This document shows, in pieces, positions 7,396 to 14,251 of a stretch of DNA of 19,350 nucleotides. The first letter of the stretch is position 1, and every line of letters begins with the position of its first letter. This DNA is from Nitrospirota bacterium (GTDB taxonomy: Bacteria; Nitrospirota; 9FT-COMBO-42-15; HDB-SIOI813). The stretch spans positions 1 through 19,350 of the forward strand of contig JACROQ010000115.1 of the NCBI GenBank assembly GCA_016214375.1, read 5' to 3'. The position numbers were made by a program, and so were the translations under genes. The notes under the pieces were generated by a model. It had not been told where the DNA came from. It did no database searches and saw nothing but the letters and a program-made list of their open reading frames with translations.

Positions 7396-8430
7396 ATGGC
7401 CAATTCAAAGATTGAGGATTTAGAGACCATATTAGAGATCAATAAGGCCATCTTCTCCACTATGGAGACGAAGGAGATCTTGTACCTTATTGTAAAAAAG
7501 ATCTCGGAGATTATGCAGGTGACGAGATGTTCTATCATCCTGATCGATAGGAAGATGAACATCGGTCATGTCCTGTCTACCTATGAAGACCCTGACCTCG
7601 GGACCCTCTCAATAGACCTGAAAAAATATCCGGAGATTACCAGGGCAATGGAGGATGAGAAGACAGTCCTTATACAGGATGTGGGGGCCGATCCCATCGT
7701 GAAAGAGGTTAGGGACAACCTGATCTCCATTGGGATACGGTCTATCATGGTCATCCCCATACACTATTCTGAAAAGGCAATAGGGGCACTCTATCTCAGG
7801 ACCTCAAGGAAGGAGAAGAGGTTTAGTGAGAAGGAGTTCAAGGTCTCTCAGGTTATCGCCAGCATGGCCGCCGTGGCCCTGAACAATGCCCGGCTCTTCA
7901 ATATCATAAAAGAGGAGAAAGATCTCCTTGAAAAGATGGCGGTTACAGATGACATGACCCGGTTGTATAATCACCGATTTTTTGTGCGACGGCTCAAAGA
8001 AGAGTTCAAGAGGGTAGAAAGACACGGGACTAACCTCGCCTGTATCATGATCGACATTGACAATTTTAAGAATGTGAATGATACATACGGTCATCAGGCC
8101 GGGGATGTCGTGTTGCAGGAGATTGCACGGATTATTAAACGGTGTGTCCGGGAGACTGACGTGGTGGCAAGATACGGGGGTGAAGAGTTCGCGGTTATCC
8201 TTCCCCATACGGGTAATGAAGATGCTGTTAATTTGGCCAACAGGATCCGGAATGCGATCAAGAAAAAGAGATTGGACAGCCTGGGACCTGATGTATCTAT
8301 CACGGTCAGCATAGGGGTCTCCACGTATCCTCACCCTGAGGTGAATAACATGGATGACCTGATCCGGAGGGTGGATGACGGATTGTACCAGGCTAAGTCT
8401 CAGGGAAAAGATGTCGTCATCAGCCTGTAG
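7396..8430 (+). CDS. GAF-domain diguanylate cyclase (GGDEF)
   Basis: The protein has 344 aa with no transmembrane segment, so it should be cytoplasmic. Residues about 8-168 form a GAF sensor domain, ending in a helical linker into the GGDEF domain at about 175-342. The active-site motif is GGEEF at 261-265, preceded by the substrate-binding signature DIDNFKNVNDTYGHQAGD (220-237). An RxxD inhibitory site, RETD at 252-255, sits exactly five residues before GGEEF, so product inhibition by c-di-GMP is expected. These residues predict an active cyclase making c-di-GMP from two GTP. The GAF ligand is unknown. It follows the DUF488 gene by 6 nt. Confidence 0.93.
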   Translation: MANSKIEDLETILEINKAIFSTMETKEILYLIVKKISEIMQVTRCSIILIDRKMNIGHVLSTYEDPDLGTLSIDLKKYPEITRAMEDEKTVLIQDVGADPIVKEVRDNLISIGIRSIMVIPIHYSEKAIGALYLRTSRKEKRFSEKEFKVSQVIASMAAVALNNARLFNIIKEEKDLLEKMAVTDDMTRLYNHRFFVRRLKEEFKRVERHGTNLACIMIDIDNFKNVNDTYGHQAGDVVLQEIARIIKRCVRETDVVARYGGEEFAVILPHTGNEDAVNLANRIRNAIKKKRLDSLGPDVSITVSIGVSTYPHPEVNNMDDLIRRVDDGLYQAKSQGKDVVISL

Positions 8431-8456
8431 AGGCGGGCCGGATTACCGCTATAGAC

Positions 8457-8476
8457 TCCTCAGACAGACCTGAGGA
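8457..8476. terminator. Weak hairpin between convergent genes
   Basis: TCCTCAG at 8457-8463 and CTGAGGA at 8470-8476 form a perfect 7-bp stem with a 6-nt loop. It sits just after the GGDEF gene and just beyond the stop of the small minus-strand gene, so it could slow polymerase in either direction. There is no T tract, so an intrinsic terminator is not secure. Confidence 0.3.
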
Positions 8477-8478
8477 AC

Positions 8479-8649
8479 TCAGGCAGTCTCCTTCTCCTTT
8501 GCCGTCCCCTCTTTTGTCTGCGGCTCTTCCCCTCCTGATTTATAGATATCGATAATACTGATTACCTTGATGTTGGCAGTCTCTAAGGCCTTCTTGATCT
8601 GCGCCATCTTTGCATCCTCGACCTTGATGATGTAGTTGATCGTTGCCAT
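8479..8649 (-). CDS. Small protein of 56 aa, function unknown
   Basis: Reading the minus strand from ATG 8649 gives an open frame of 56 codons ending in TGA at 8479-8481, preceded by GGAGGAAAG at near-ideal spacing. The first about 37 residues (MATINYIIKVEDAKMAQIKK, then ALETANIKVISIIDIYK) read as strand, amphipathic helix, strand, like one beta-alpha-beta unit. The last about 19 residues are Glu/Lys-rich and probably disordered. It has no Cys, signal peptide or membrane segment. I do not recognise the family. A TTGACT...TAAACT promoter lies upstream on the same strand. The strong ribosome site, promoter and protein-like composition support a real gene. Confidence 0.7.
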   Translation of the reverse strand: MATINYIIKVEDAKMAQIKKALETANIKVISIIDIYKSGGEEPQTKEGTAKEKETA

Positions 8650-8679
8650 TTCTTTCCTCCATGATTAATTTTATGACTT

Positions 8680-8709
8680 AGTTTAATCAAATTGATGGTG
8701 CAAAGTCAA
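8680..8709 (-). promoter_or_regulatory. Candidate sigma70 promoter for the 56-aa gene
   Basis: On the minus strand TTGACT (8709-8704) is followed after 18 bp by TAAACT (8685-8680), about 30 bp upstream of the small gene's ATG. The -35 overlaps a perfect 10-bp palindrome, GTCAATTGAC (8705-8714), which abuts the ATG of the divergent PAP2 gene. Confidence 0.4.
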
Positions 8710-8714
8710 TTGAC

Positions 8715-11012
8715 ATGGAAGCAGTGAATCGTCATAATTGGCGGATGCGCAAACTGTTTTTCATTGCCCTCGCCTTGACCTTGATACTGGATAGCTCGGT
8801 GAGAGAGGTTGTTGCCCGGTGGGAGGCTCCTGATCTCCATTGGGCAATGGGGTGGCTCAGCTATCTGGGGCAGGGATGGATACAGGCCATCCCCTGTTTT
8901 ATTCTCATCCTGATAGGGCGATTCGTAAAAGGGGATGCGAGGATGGAGGAGTCAGGGAAGAGGGGGATATATGCCCTTGTTGCCGCGGGCATCCTGGTTC
9001 AGGCGATCAAGCATCTCATTGGAAGGCCAAGGCCGGAGGTGATGGAGGCCATGGGCCTTAGCCTCGGCCCATCCTTGGCGAGCGGGTTTGACTCCTTCCC
9101 CTCTGGTCATGCGACCTCAGCCTTTGCTTTAGCTTCGACCCTCACCACCTTTTATCCGAAGGCGCGTTATCCGCTTTATGCCTACAGCATCCTCGTCGGC
9201 CTTTCACGGCTCTATCTGGACGCCCACTTCTTCTCCGATGTCTTTGCAGGGCTAATCCTGGGTCTCTGGATAGGCCGGGTGGTTACCACGAAGAGTATGG
9301 AGGATATCAAAGGGATGTTCAAAGGACAGGGTATGGCGCTGGGGATCGCTGCCCTCAGTGTCCTCCTCTTTTTTTTCCAGTTGGGGGGGCCGAGTCTTTT
9401 CGATGTCGATGAGGCGGTCTATGCAGAATCTGCACGGGAGATGGTCACGACAGGGGACTGGATTACCCCGCAGTATAATTATGCAAATCGTTATGACAAG
9501 CCCGTCCTGTTTTACTGGCTGATATCGTCTGCCTACAAACTATTCGGCGTCAGTGAATTTGCCGCCCGGTTCTGGTCAGCCGTCTTTGGGTGCGGCATTG
9601 TGGTGATGTCCTATTATTTCCTGTGCCGTGTGGGGGAGCGCCGCTGGGGTGTCCTCAGCGCCATCATCCTGGCCACATCCCTTGAGGTAATCTTATTATC
9701 CCATGCCGCCATCACAGACATGACCCTCGCCCTCTTCATGACGGCATCGCTTTTCTGTTTATTCCTGGGCCACACAGCAGGGGAGGGGAGTGCCAAGCGA
9801 GGGTGGTATTGGGGACTGTATCTCAATATGGCATTAGCTGTCCTCACAAAGGGGCCGGTTGGGATCGTCATCCCTGGCCTTGTCATCATCCTCTTCCTCT
9901 TTTATACGGGCCGGATCAGAGAAGGGCTCAGGGAGATGAGCCTTTTTTCAGGGGGTGCGATCTTTCTGCTGGTCGCCCTTCCCTGGTATGTGATCGAGAT
10001 CGGGATCAACGGATGGGAATATATCGATGCCTTCTTTATCAAGCATAATTTCACCCGTTACACCGGCGTGGTCTCTGGTCATGGCGCGCCAATATACTAC
10101 TTTATCCCGGTAATCCTCCTGGCATTCTTTCCCTGGAGCGCCTTCTTACCCTATAGCCTGATCAAGTCTTTCCGCGTGGTGAGATCAAAGGGTAATCTTA
10201 CCCATAAGGATCAGGCGGTCTTATTTGCTTCATTATGGTTTCTGACCGTATTTGTATTCTTCTCGATATCAAAGACCAAACTGCCGGGCTATATCTTACC
10301 CCTTTCTCCTGCCATAGCCATCCTCGTGGGATGGCTATGGGATGAATACTCTTCTTCTGCTGTTTCAGATCGAAATCGCTGGATGGGTTTTTCTATTTCC
10401 CTTTTCGCCATCCTGGGCCTGCTTATCTCCGTCAGCCTCTTTTTGACTCCTGCATTTTTAGAAGGCTCAAAGAGGTTACCCAAATTCCTTGACGGACCTC
10501 TTGAAGGATTATCAGCCCTCTACATCATGGCAGGCGCCCTCATGATTGGGACTATCCTCTCCCTGCTGATGTTATGGAAACGGAGGAAGGTCTTAGCCTT
10601 TGGAGTCATGGCCTTCATGATGATATTTGTTGCCTATATCCTCCTGGCCCGTATCGTGCCGGTGGCAGATCAAAACCTGCAATCTGCGCTGAAGGATTTT
10701 GCAAAGACAGCCGGCGTCCGGTTGGAGACTGCCGGAGGGGATCTCATTGTCTATGGTCTCAATAAGCCGAGTATTGTTTTTTACGCAAGACGGCCGGTAA
10801 TCGTCCTCAGCTCCAATCAGAGGGAGCGGTTGAACGAGGTCATAACCTCCTCGAAGAGGTTCTATCTGATTACAAAGGGTTCAGATATCGAGGGGTTATT
10901 AAGTCGTCCTGACCTGTATCTTATAGATCAGAAAAGGGGTTATGCCCTGTTATCCAATCAGCCTCCTCAGGCCTACCTGACAGAGGATGCAGGGAGGCGA
11001 AAGGAGTCGTGA
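8715..11012 (+). CDS. PAP2 phosphatase fused to ArnT/PMT-like (GT39-type) membrane glycosyltransferase
   Basis: This 765-aa polytopic membrane protein has two enzymatic halves. Residues about 15-190 are a PAP2 lipid phosphatase with all three motifs: K99-X5-R104-P105 (KHLIGRPRP), P129-S-G-H132, and S164-R-X5-H171-X3-D175. Residues about 205-760 are an ArnT/PMT-like glycosyltransferase. The first extracytoplasmic loop there has DVDEAVYAESAREM with the catalytic-type Asp-Glu pair at 232-233, then GDWITPQYN and YDKPVLFYW, followed by about ten membrane segments and a soluble C-terminal domain. Such transferases use a polyprenyl-phosphate sugar on the periplasmic side. PAP2 enzymes remove phosphate from lipids such as undecaprenyl diphosphate or lipid A. 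The acceptor and sugar are unknown. The ATG at 8715 has a weak ribosome site; GTG 8724 and ATG 8745 are alternatives. Confidence 0.88.
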   Translation: MEAVNRHNWRMRKLFFIALALTLILDSSVREVVARWEAPDLHWAMGWLSYLGQGWIQAIPCFILILIGRFVKGDARMEESGKRGIYALVAAGILVQAIKHLIGRPRPEVMEAMGLSLGPSLASGFDSFPSGHATSAFALASTLTTFYPKARYPLYAYSILVGLSRLYLDAHFFSDVFAGLILGLWIGRVVTTKSMEDIKGMFKGQGMALGIAALSVLLFFFQLGGPSLFDVDEAVYAESAREMVTTGDWITPQYNYANRYDKPVLFYWLISSAYKLFGVSEFAARFWSAVFGCGIVVMSYYFLCRVGERRWGVLSAIILATSLEVILLSHAAITDMTLALFMTASLFCLFLGHTAGEGSAKRGWYWGLYLNMALAVLTKGPVGIVIPGLVIILFLFYTGRIREGLREMSLFSGGAIFLLVALPWYVIEIGINGWEYIDAFFIKHNFTRYTGVVSGHGAPIYYFIPVILLAFFPWSAFLPYSLIKSFRVVRSKGNLTHKDQAVLFASLWFLTVFVFFSISKTKLPGYILPLSPAIAILVGWLWDEYSSSAVSDRNRWMGFSISLFAILGLLISVSLFLTPAFLEGSKRLPKFLDGPLEGLSALYIMAGALMIGTILSLLMLWKRRKVLAFGVMAFMMIFVAYILLARIVPVADQNLQSALKDFAKTAGVRLETAGGDLIVYGLNKPSIVFYARRPVIVLSSNQRERLNEVITSSKRFYLITKGSDIEGLLSRPDLYLIDQKRGYALLSNQPPQAYLTEDAGRRKES

Positions 11013-11968
11013 TGGATGATCCATGGATATCCGTAGTGATCCCGGTCTATCATGAAAAGGATAATATCGGTAAACTGAACGACCTGCTGCTGGGGGTATT
11101 GAAGACCTTAGACCGACCTTTTGAGATTATCTATGTGGATGACGGGAGCAGGGATGAAACCTTCTCGCTCCTCAAGGGGTTCTGTAGTCAGTCTCCCTGT
11201 GTAAAGGCCATCAGTCTGCGGCGGAATTTCGGTCAGACGGCCGCCATGTCCGCAGGGTTCGACTTTGCAAGAGGGGAGATCATTGTGGCCATGGACGGAG
11301 ACCTGCAGAATGACCCTGCCGACATCCCCGCCCTCCTGTCCAAGCTGGAGGAGGGATACGATGTTGTCAACGGTTGGCGCAAGGACCGTAAAGATAAACT
11401 CCTGTCGAGGAGGATCCCCTCGATGATCGCCAATGCCGTCATCGGTATGACAACCGGCGTCCGCCTGCACGACTACGGTTGTTCCCTCAAGGCATACAGG
11501 GCCGAGGTCATCAAGAATATCCCCTTGTATGGGGAGTTACACCGCTTTATCCCGGCCCTGGCCAGCATATACGGGGCGAGGATCACCGAGATCCCTGTCA
11601 GGCATCACCCCAGAATCTCCGGCGCAAGCAAGTATACCCTGTCACGGACCTTCCGGGTTATTATGGACCTCTTTACAGTCACCTTTCTGAAGTTTTTTGC
11701 GGACAGGCCCCTCCATATCTTTGGCTGGTCCGGGCTCTTGTTGTTCATTATGGGTTTCTTTATTGACGGTTATCTGGCAGTCCAGAAGATATTCTTTGGG
11801 GCCAGCCTTGCCAACAGGCCTTTACTCCTCATGGGGACATTGTTGATCCTGGCAGGGCTTCAGATATTCAGTATCGGGATCCTGGCAGAGATACAGATCC
11901 GTACCTATTATGAGGCCCAGGGTAAACCCATCTACAGCATCCGGGAGATCGTCAATATCGAGAGATGA
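11012..11968 (+). CDS. Polyprenyl-phosphate glycosyltransferase (ArnC/DPM1-like GT2)
   Basis: The N-terminal about 230 residues are a GT-A fold transferase. It starts WISVVIPVYHEKDNIGKL, then has YVDDGSRDET and the metal-binding DGDLQNDP, followed by the SLRRNFGQTAAMSAGFD signature typical of dolichol-phosphate mannosyltransferase/ArnC proteins. RTFRVIMDLFTVTFLKFFADRPLH leads into two C-terminal membrane helices (about 235-255 and 270-295). It should transfer a sugar from a nucleotide donor to undecaprenyl phosphate on the cytoplasmic face. The start is ATG 11012, sharing a base with the previous stop (TGATG), with AAGGAG 5 nt upstream; GTG 11009 is also in frame. Its stop overlaps the next gene (ATGA). 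The adjacent GT39-type protein is the likely user of its product. Confidence 0.92.
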   Translation: MDDPWISVVIPVYHEKDNIGKLNDLLLGVLKTLDRPFEIIYVDDGSRDETFSLLKGFCSQSPCVKAISLRRNFGQTAAMSAGFDFARGEIIVAMDGDLQNDPADIPALLSKLEEGYDVVNGWRKDRKDKLLSRRIPSMIANAVIGMTTGVRLHDYGCSLKAYRAEVIKNIPLYGELHRFIPALASIYGARITEIPVRHHPRISGASKYTLSRTFRVIMDLFTVTFLKFFADRPLHIFGWSGLLLFIMGFFIDGYLAVQKIFFGASLANRPLLLMGTLLILAGLQIFSIGILAEIQIRTYYEAQGKPIYSIREIVNIER

Positions 11969-12894
11969 AAAAGGCGCTCTCTACTCTCCTCAAAGGCTTA
12001 ATCAGTATCCTGCTGCTGGCCTATCTCTTCTACAAGGTAGACCTTAAAGAGGTCTGGCAGCACCTGCAACAGGCAAACATTTTTTATCTTCTGATAGCAT
12101 TGGGATTAGGCATCATAGGCCAGGCGCTGTGCGCCTGCCGTTGGAAGATACTGGCAAGGTTGATGGACTTCCACAACAGCCTCAAAGAATTTGTCATCTA
12201 CTATTTTGCCGGGATGTTTTTCAGCCTGTTCCTGCCAACGCTCATTGGCGGAGACGTGGCGAAGTGCTATTACCTGGCACGGGGGAAGAATAAGACACTT
12301 CAGGCTATTATTACTGTCCTTGCAGATCGTGGGACCGGGCTTATTGCCCTCATCCTGATGGCCTGGGGTTCACTTTTTCTCATGGATGGGGTTCCTGTCC
12401 CCGCGCAGTTTACCTGGGGGATAAAGGCGGCCGGCATCGCCATGATTGCGGGACTTATCGCCCCCTTCTTCGCCGGAGACCTCCTTGCCAGACTGGGAGG
12501 CAGGGCGGTAGAGCTATCCCTGACCTACTGGAAGAGGCCCGGCGTCCTCTTGAACTCGATCCTGATATCGTTTGTATTTCAGATGACCGTCATCATCATC
12601 CATATCCTGATCGGCCTCTCCCTCGGTCTTACGATCCCCTGGAAGTTCTATTTTTTCCTTGTTCCCGTAGTGGCCGCTGTGAGTATGCTCCCTGTCAGTC
12701 TCAGCGGTCTTGGAGTCCGGGAGGGGGCCTATGTCTATTTCCTCTCGCTGGCGAGTATTCCTCAATCCGAGGCCCTGACCTTTGCCTTTGGCTGGCTCTT
12801 CGTCGTCTTCACCTCAAGCCTGATAGGAGGTCTGGCACTTTTTAAAACCCCGGCGGGCATTAAGGCAAAACAGGGGTCAGGTCTTGAATTTTGA
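11965..12894 (+). CDS. Flippase-like membrane protein (LPG synthase TM / UPF0104 family)
   Basis: This protein has 309 aa with about eight hydrophobic segments. The typical family features are visible: an N-terminal helix, LYKVDLKEVW-like stretch, ACRWKILARL, FFSLFLPTLIGGDVAKCYYL near 90-109, ADRGTGLIALI near 126-136, and VSLSGLGVREGAYVYFL near 244-260. The family matches the membrane half of MprF and is often called flippase-like. It lacks the soluble aminoacyl transferase half, so lysyl-PG synthesis is not expected. Between a cytoplasmic sugar charger and a periplasmic sugar transferase, a role in moving the lipid-linked sugar across the membrane is plausible but inferred. The last seven residues (QGSGLEF) and the stop are encoded by a palindromic repeat, so the native C-terminus has been replaced. 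Confidence 0.85.
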   Translation: MKKALSTLLKGLISILLLAYLFYKVDLKEVWQHLQQANIFYLLIALGLGIIGQALCACRWKILARLMDFHNSLKEFVIYYFAGMFFSLFLPTLIGGDVAKCYYLARGKNKTLQAIITVLADRGTGLIALILMAWGSLFLMDGVPVPAQFTWGIKAAGIAMIAGLIAPFFAGDLLARLGGRAVELSLTYWKRPGVLLNSILISFVFQMTVIIIHILIGLSLGLTIPWKFYFFLVPVVAAVSMLPVSLSGLGVREGAYVYFLSLASIPQSEALTFAFGWLFVVFTSSLIGGLALFKTPAGIKAKQGSGLEF

Positions 12895-12928
12895 CATTTA
12901 AATGTCAAAATTCAAGACCTGACCCCTG
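12871..12928. repeat. Perfect 58-bp palindrome, REP-like
   Basis: Bases 12871-12899 and 12900-12928 are exact reverse complements: 29-bp arms, no spacer, with GACATTTAAATGTC at the centre. The left arm supplies the end and stop of the flippase-like gene. RNA from either strand would form a long hairpin, so it may act as a two-way terminator between the convergent genes. From memory, elements containing GGGGTCAGGTCTTG recur in several deltaproteobacterial and related genomes and look like repeats moved by Y1 (RAYT-type) transposases; this was not checked by search. Confidence 0.92.
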
Positions 12929-12945
12929 CCGCCCCGGAAAATAAA

Positions 12946-12962
12946 TCTGTCCCCTTTTCTAC
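12946..12962 (-). repeat. Short repeat after a stop codon, copy 1
   Basis: On the minus strand GTAGAAAAGGGGACAGA begins 1 nt after the TGA of the phospholipase D-like gene and continues as TTTATTTTCC. A 16-of-17 match lies right after the stop of the ABC-F gene (16226-16242). The unit lies 17 bp from the 58-bp palindrome, so two kinds of short repeat are packed in this gap. Confidence 0.6.
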
Positions 12963-12963
12963 T

Positions 12964-14130
12964 TCAGAGCCGCCTCCTGAACAGGGCAAAGACCCTCTCC
13001 TGGATCCGTTTTGACAAGGGCCGTTTTTGCCACTCCTCCTCCCGGATCTCCACGGAATTTTTCAGGTCTTCTTCAAAGACGCAGATCATCCTTTTCCCGA
13101 AGCCTGCATCGAGTATCCCGACATTCCCTTCGTCGTTCCATCTCAGTGACAGGAAATCCAGATTCGCAGAACCGACGATGCTCCAGCATCCGTCAAAGAC
13201 ATAGCTCTTGGCATGGAGGACTTCCCCCTGATAATTATAGATCTTTATCCCCTTTTTCAAGAGCCTCGTGAAGAATGCCCTTCCGGCATAGAAGGCGGCG
13301 GGGACATCGCTCATCCCCGGAAGGAGCAGCTTTACGCTCACCCCTCTTCCCACAGCCTCCTCGAGGGCATCGAGCATCCTTCTGCTCGGTGTGAAATAGG
13401 CGGTGGTGAGGAGGATGCTCTCCTTCGCATGATTGATACTGTAGTAGAGGAGTTTCCGCATCTTCCGCCTCCCTTTGGCGGATGAGGCAAAGACAGGGAT
13501 CAGGGGCAGCCCGTTGACCTCCCTTATATTACTCTGTCTCTCGAATGACAACTCTCTGAATGATAGAGGCGGCTCTTTTCTTCTCTGCCACGCCATCCGG
13601 AAGGTCCTGGACAGCTCTGATACGACCGGCCCCTCCACCATGATGCCCGTATCCCTCCACCCCTTTTTCCTGGACCGGAGATGAAACCCCCTGTATTCGT
13701 TTGCGATATTTAAACCTCCGGTGAAGGCCTTAACGCCATCGATAATAATCAACTTTCTGTGATCCCGGTGGGCATAGTAGAATGGGGAGGACCAGTGGAA
13801 CGGTCTTGAGACCCGGATCTCTATGCCTGAACTCTTCAGGCTGTCCCAGAAATCTTTCGGCGTCCATAGGGAGCCGAAATGGTCATAGAGGATATATATC
13901 CTGACCCCCTTTTTAGCCTTTTTCCTGAGGATGGCGGCCATCTCCATCCCTGTCTCATCATTGCGGAATATATAGAACTGGAGGCAGACGAACTGTTTTG
14001 CCTGATTAATGGCATCGAAGATGGTGTCAAAGGACTTCCTCTCTTTATAGAGGAGCGCTACCCTGTTTCCATCTGAAAAACTGCTCCCGTGCAGCCTTTC
14101 AATGGTGGCTTTGTCAAAGGTTAACGCCAT
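12964..14130 (-). CDS. Cardiolipin synthase-like phospholipase D protein
   Basis: The 388-aa protein has two phospholipase D HKD motifs: H124-R-K126-LIII-D131 followed by GGLNIANEYRG, and H306-A-K308-SYVF-D313 followed by GSANLDFLSLRWNDEGNV. The pair forms one active site. The layout fits bacterial cardiolipin synthases of the ClsB/ClsC type, which lack the N-terminal membrane helices of ClsA; none are seen here either. The most likely reaction is phosphatidyl transfer to phosphatidylglycerol or a related alcohol at the inner membrane. The basic C-terminus (KRPLSKRIQERVFALFRRRL) may bind the membrane surface. It is convergent with the glycosylation operon, across the palindrome. A different phospholipid head-group transfer remains possible. 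Confidence 0.87.
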   Translation of the reverse strand: MALTFDKATIERLHGSSFSDGNRVALLYKERKSFDTIFDAINQAKQFVCLQFYIFRNDETGMEMAAILRKKAKKGVRIYILYDHFGSLWTPKDFWDSLKSSGIEIRVSRPFHWSSPFYYAHRDHRKLIIIDGVKAFTGGLNIANEYRGFHLRSRKKGWRDTGIMVEGPVVSELSRTFRMAWQRRKEPPLSFRELSFERQSNIREVNGLPLIPVFASSAKGRRKMRKLLYYSINHAKESILLTTAYFTPSRRMLDALEEAVGRGVSVKLLLPGMSDVPAAFYAGRAFFTRLLKKGIKIYNYQGEVLHAKSYVFDGCWSIVGSANLDFLSLRWNDEGNVGILDAGFGKRMICVFEEDLKNSVEIREEEWQKRPLSKRIQERVFALFRRRL

Positions 14131-14181
14131 AACCCATCATGACTTACAATGATTCTGTTTGTCAATAAACGGAACTGTGAT

Positions 14182-14211
14182 TTGACATGCCATCTCTGCA
14201 CACCTTATACT
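14182..14211 (+). promoter_or_regulatory. Sigma70-type promoter for the ABC-F gene
   Basis: TTGACA at 14182-14187 is a perfect -35 hexamer. TATACT at 14206-14211 is the -10, with an 18-bp spacer. The predicted start of transcription is about 30-35 nt upstream of the ABC-F ATG. This is the best promoter match in the window. Confidence 0.65.
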
Positions 14212-14251
14212 AACAGGCTTAATGACATCAAAAACATAAAGGAAAGTTTCT

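Noticed and set aside
7002..7562. 186-codon open frame on the minus strand over DUF488 and the GAF start
   Set aside because: It lies antisense to two genes with clear domain motifs, and its translation shows no recognisable domain.
8094..8334. Overlapping open frames on both strands in the GGDEF region
   Set aside because: The GGDEF motifs are unambiguous in the main frame. The others have no start signal or recognisable content.
12871..12928. CRISPR repeat
   Set aside because: There is a single palindrome with no spacer-repeat periodicity and no cas genes in the window.
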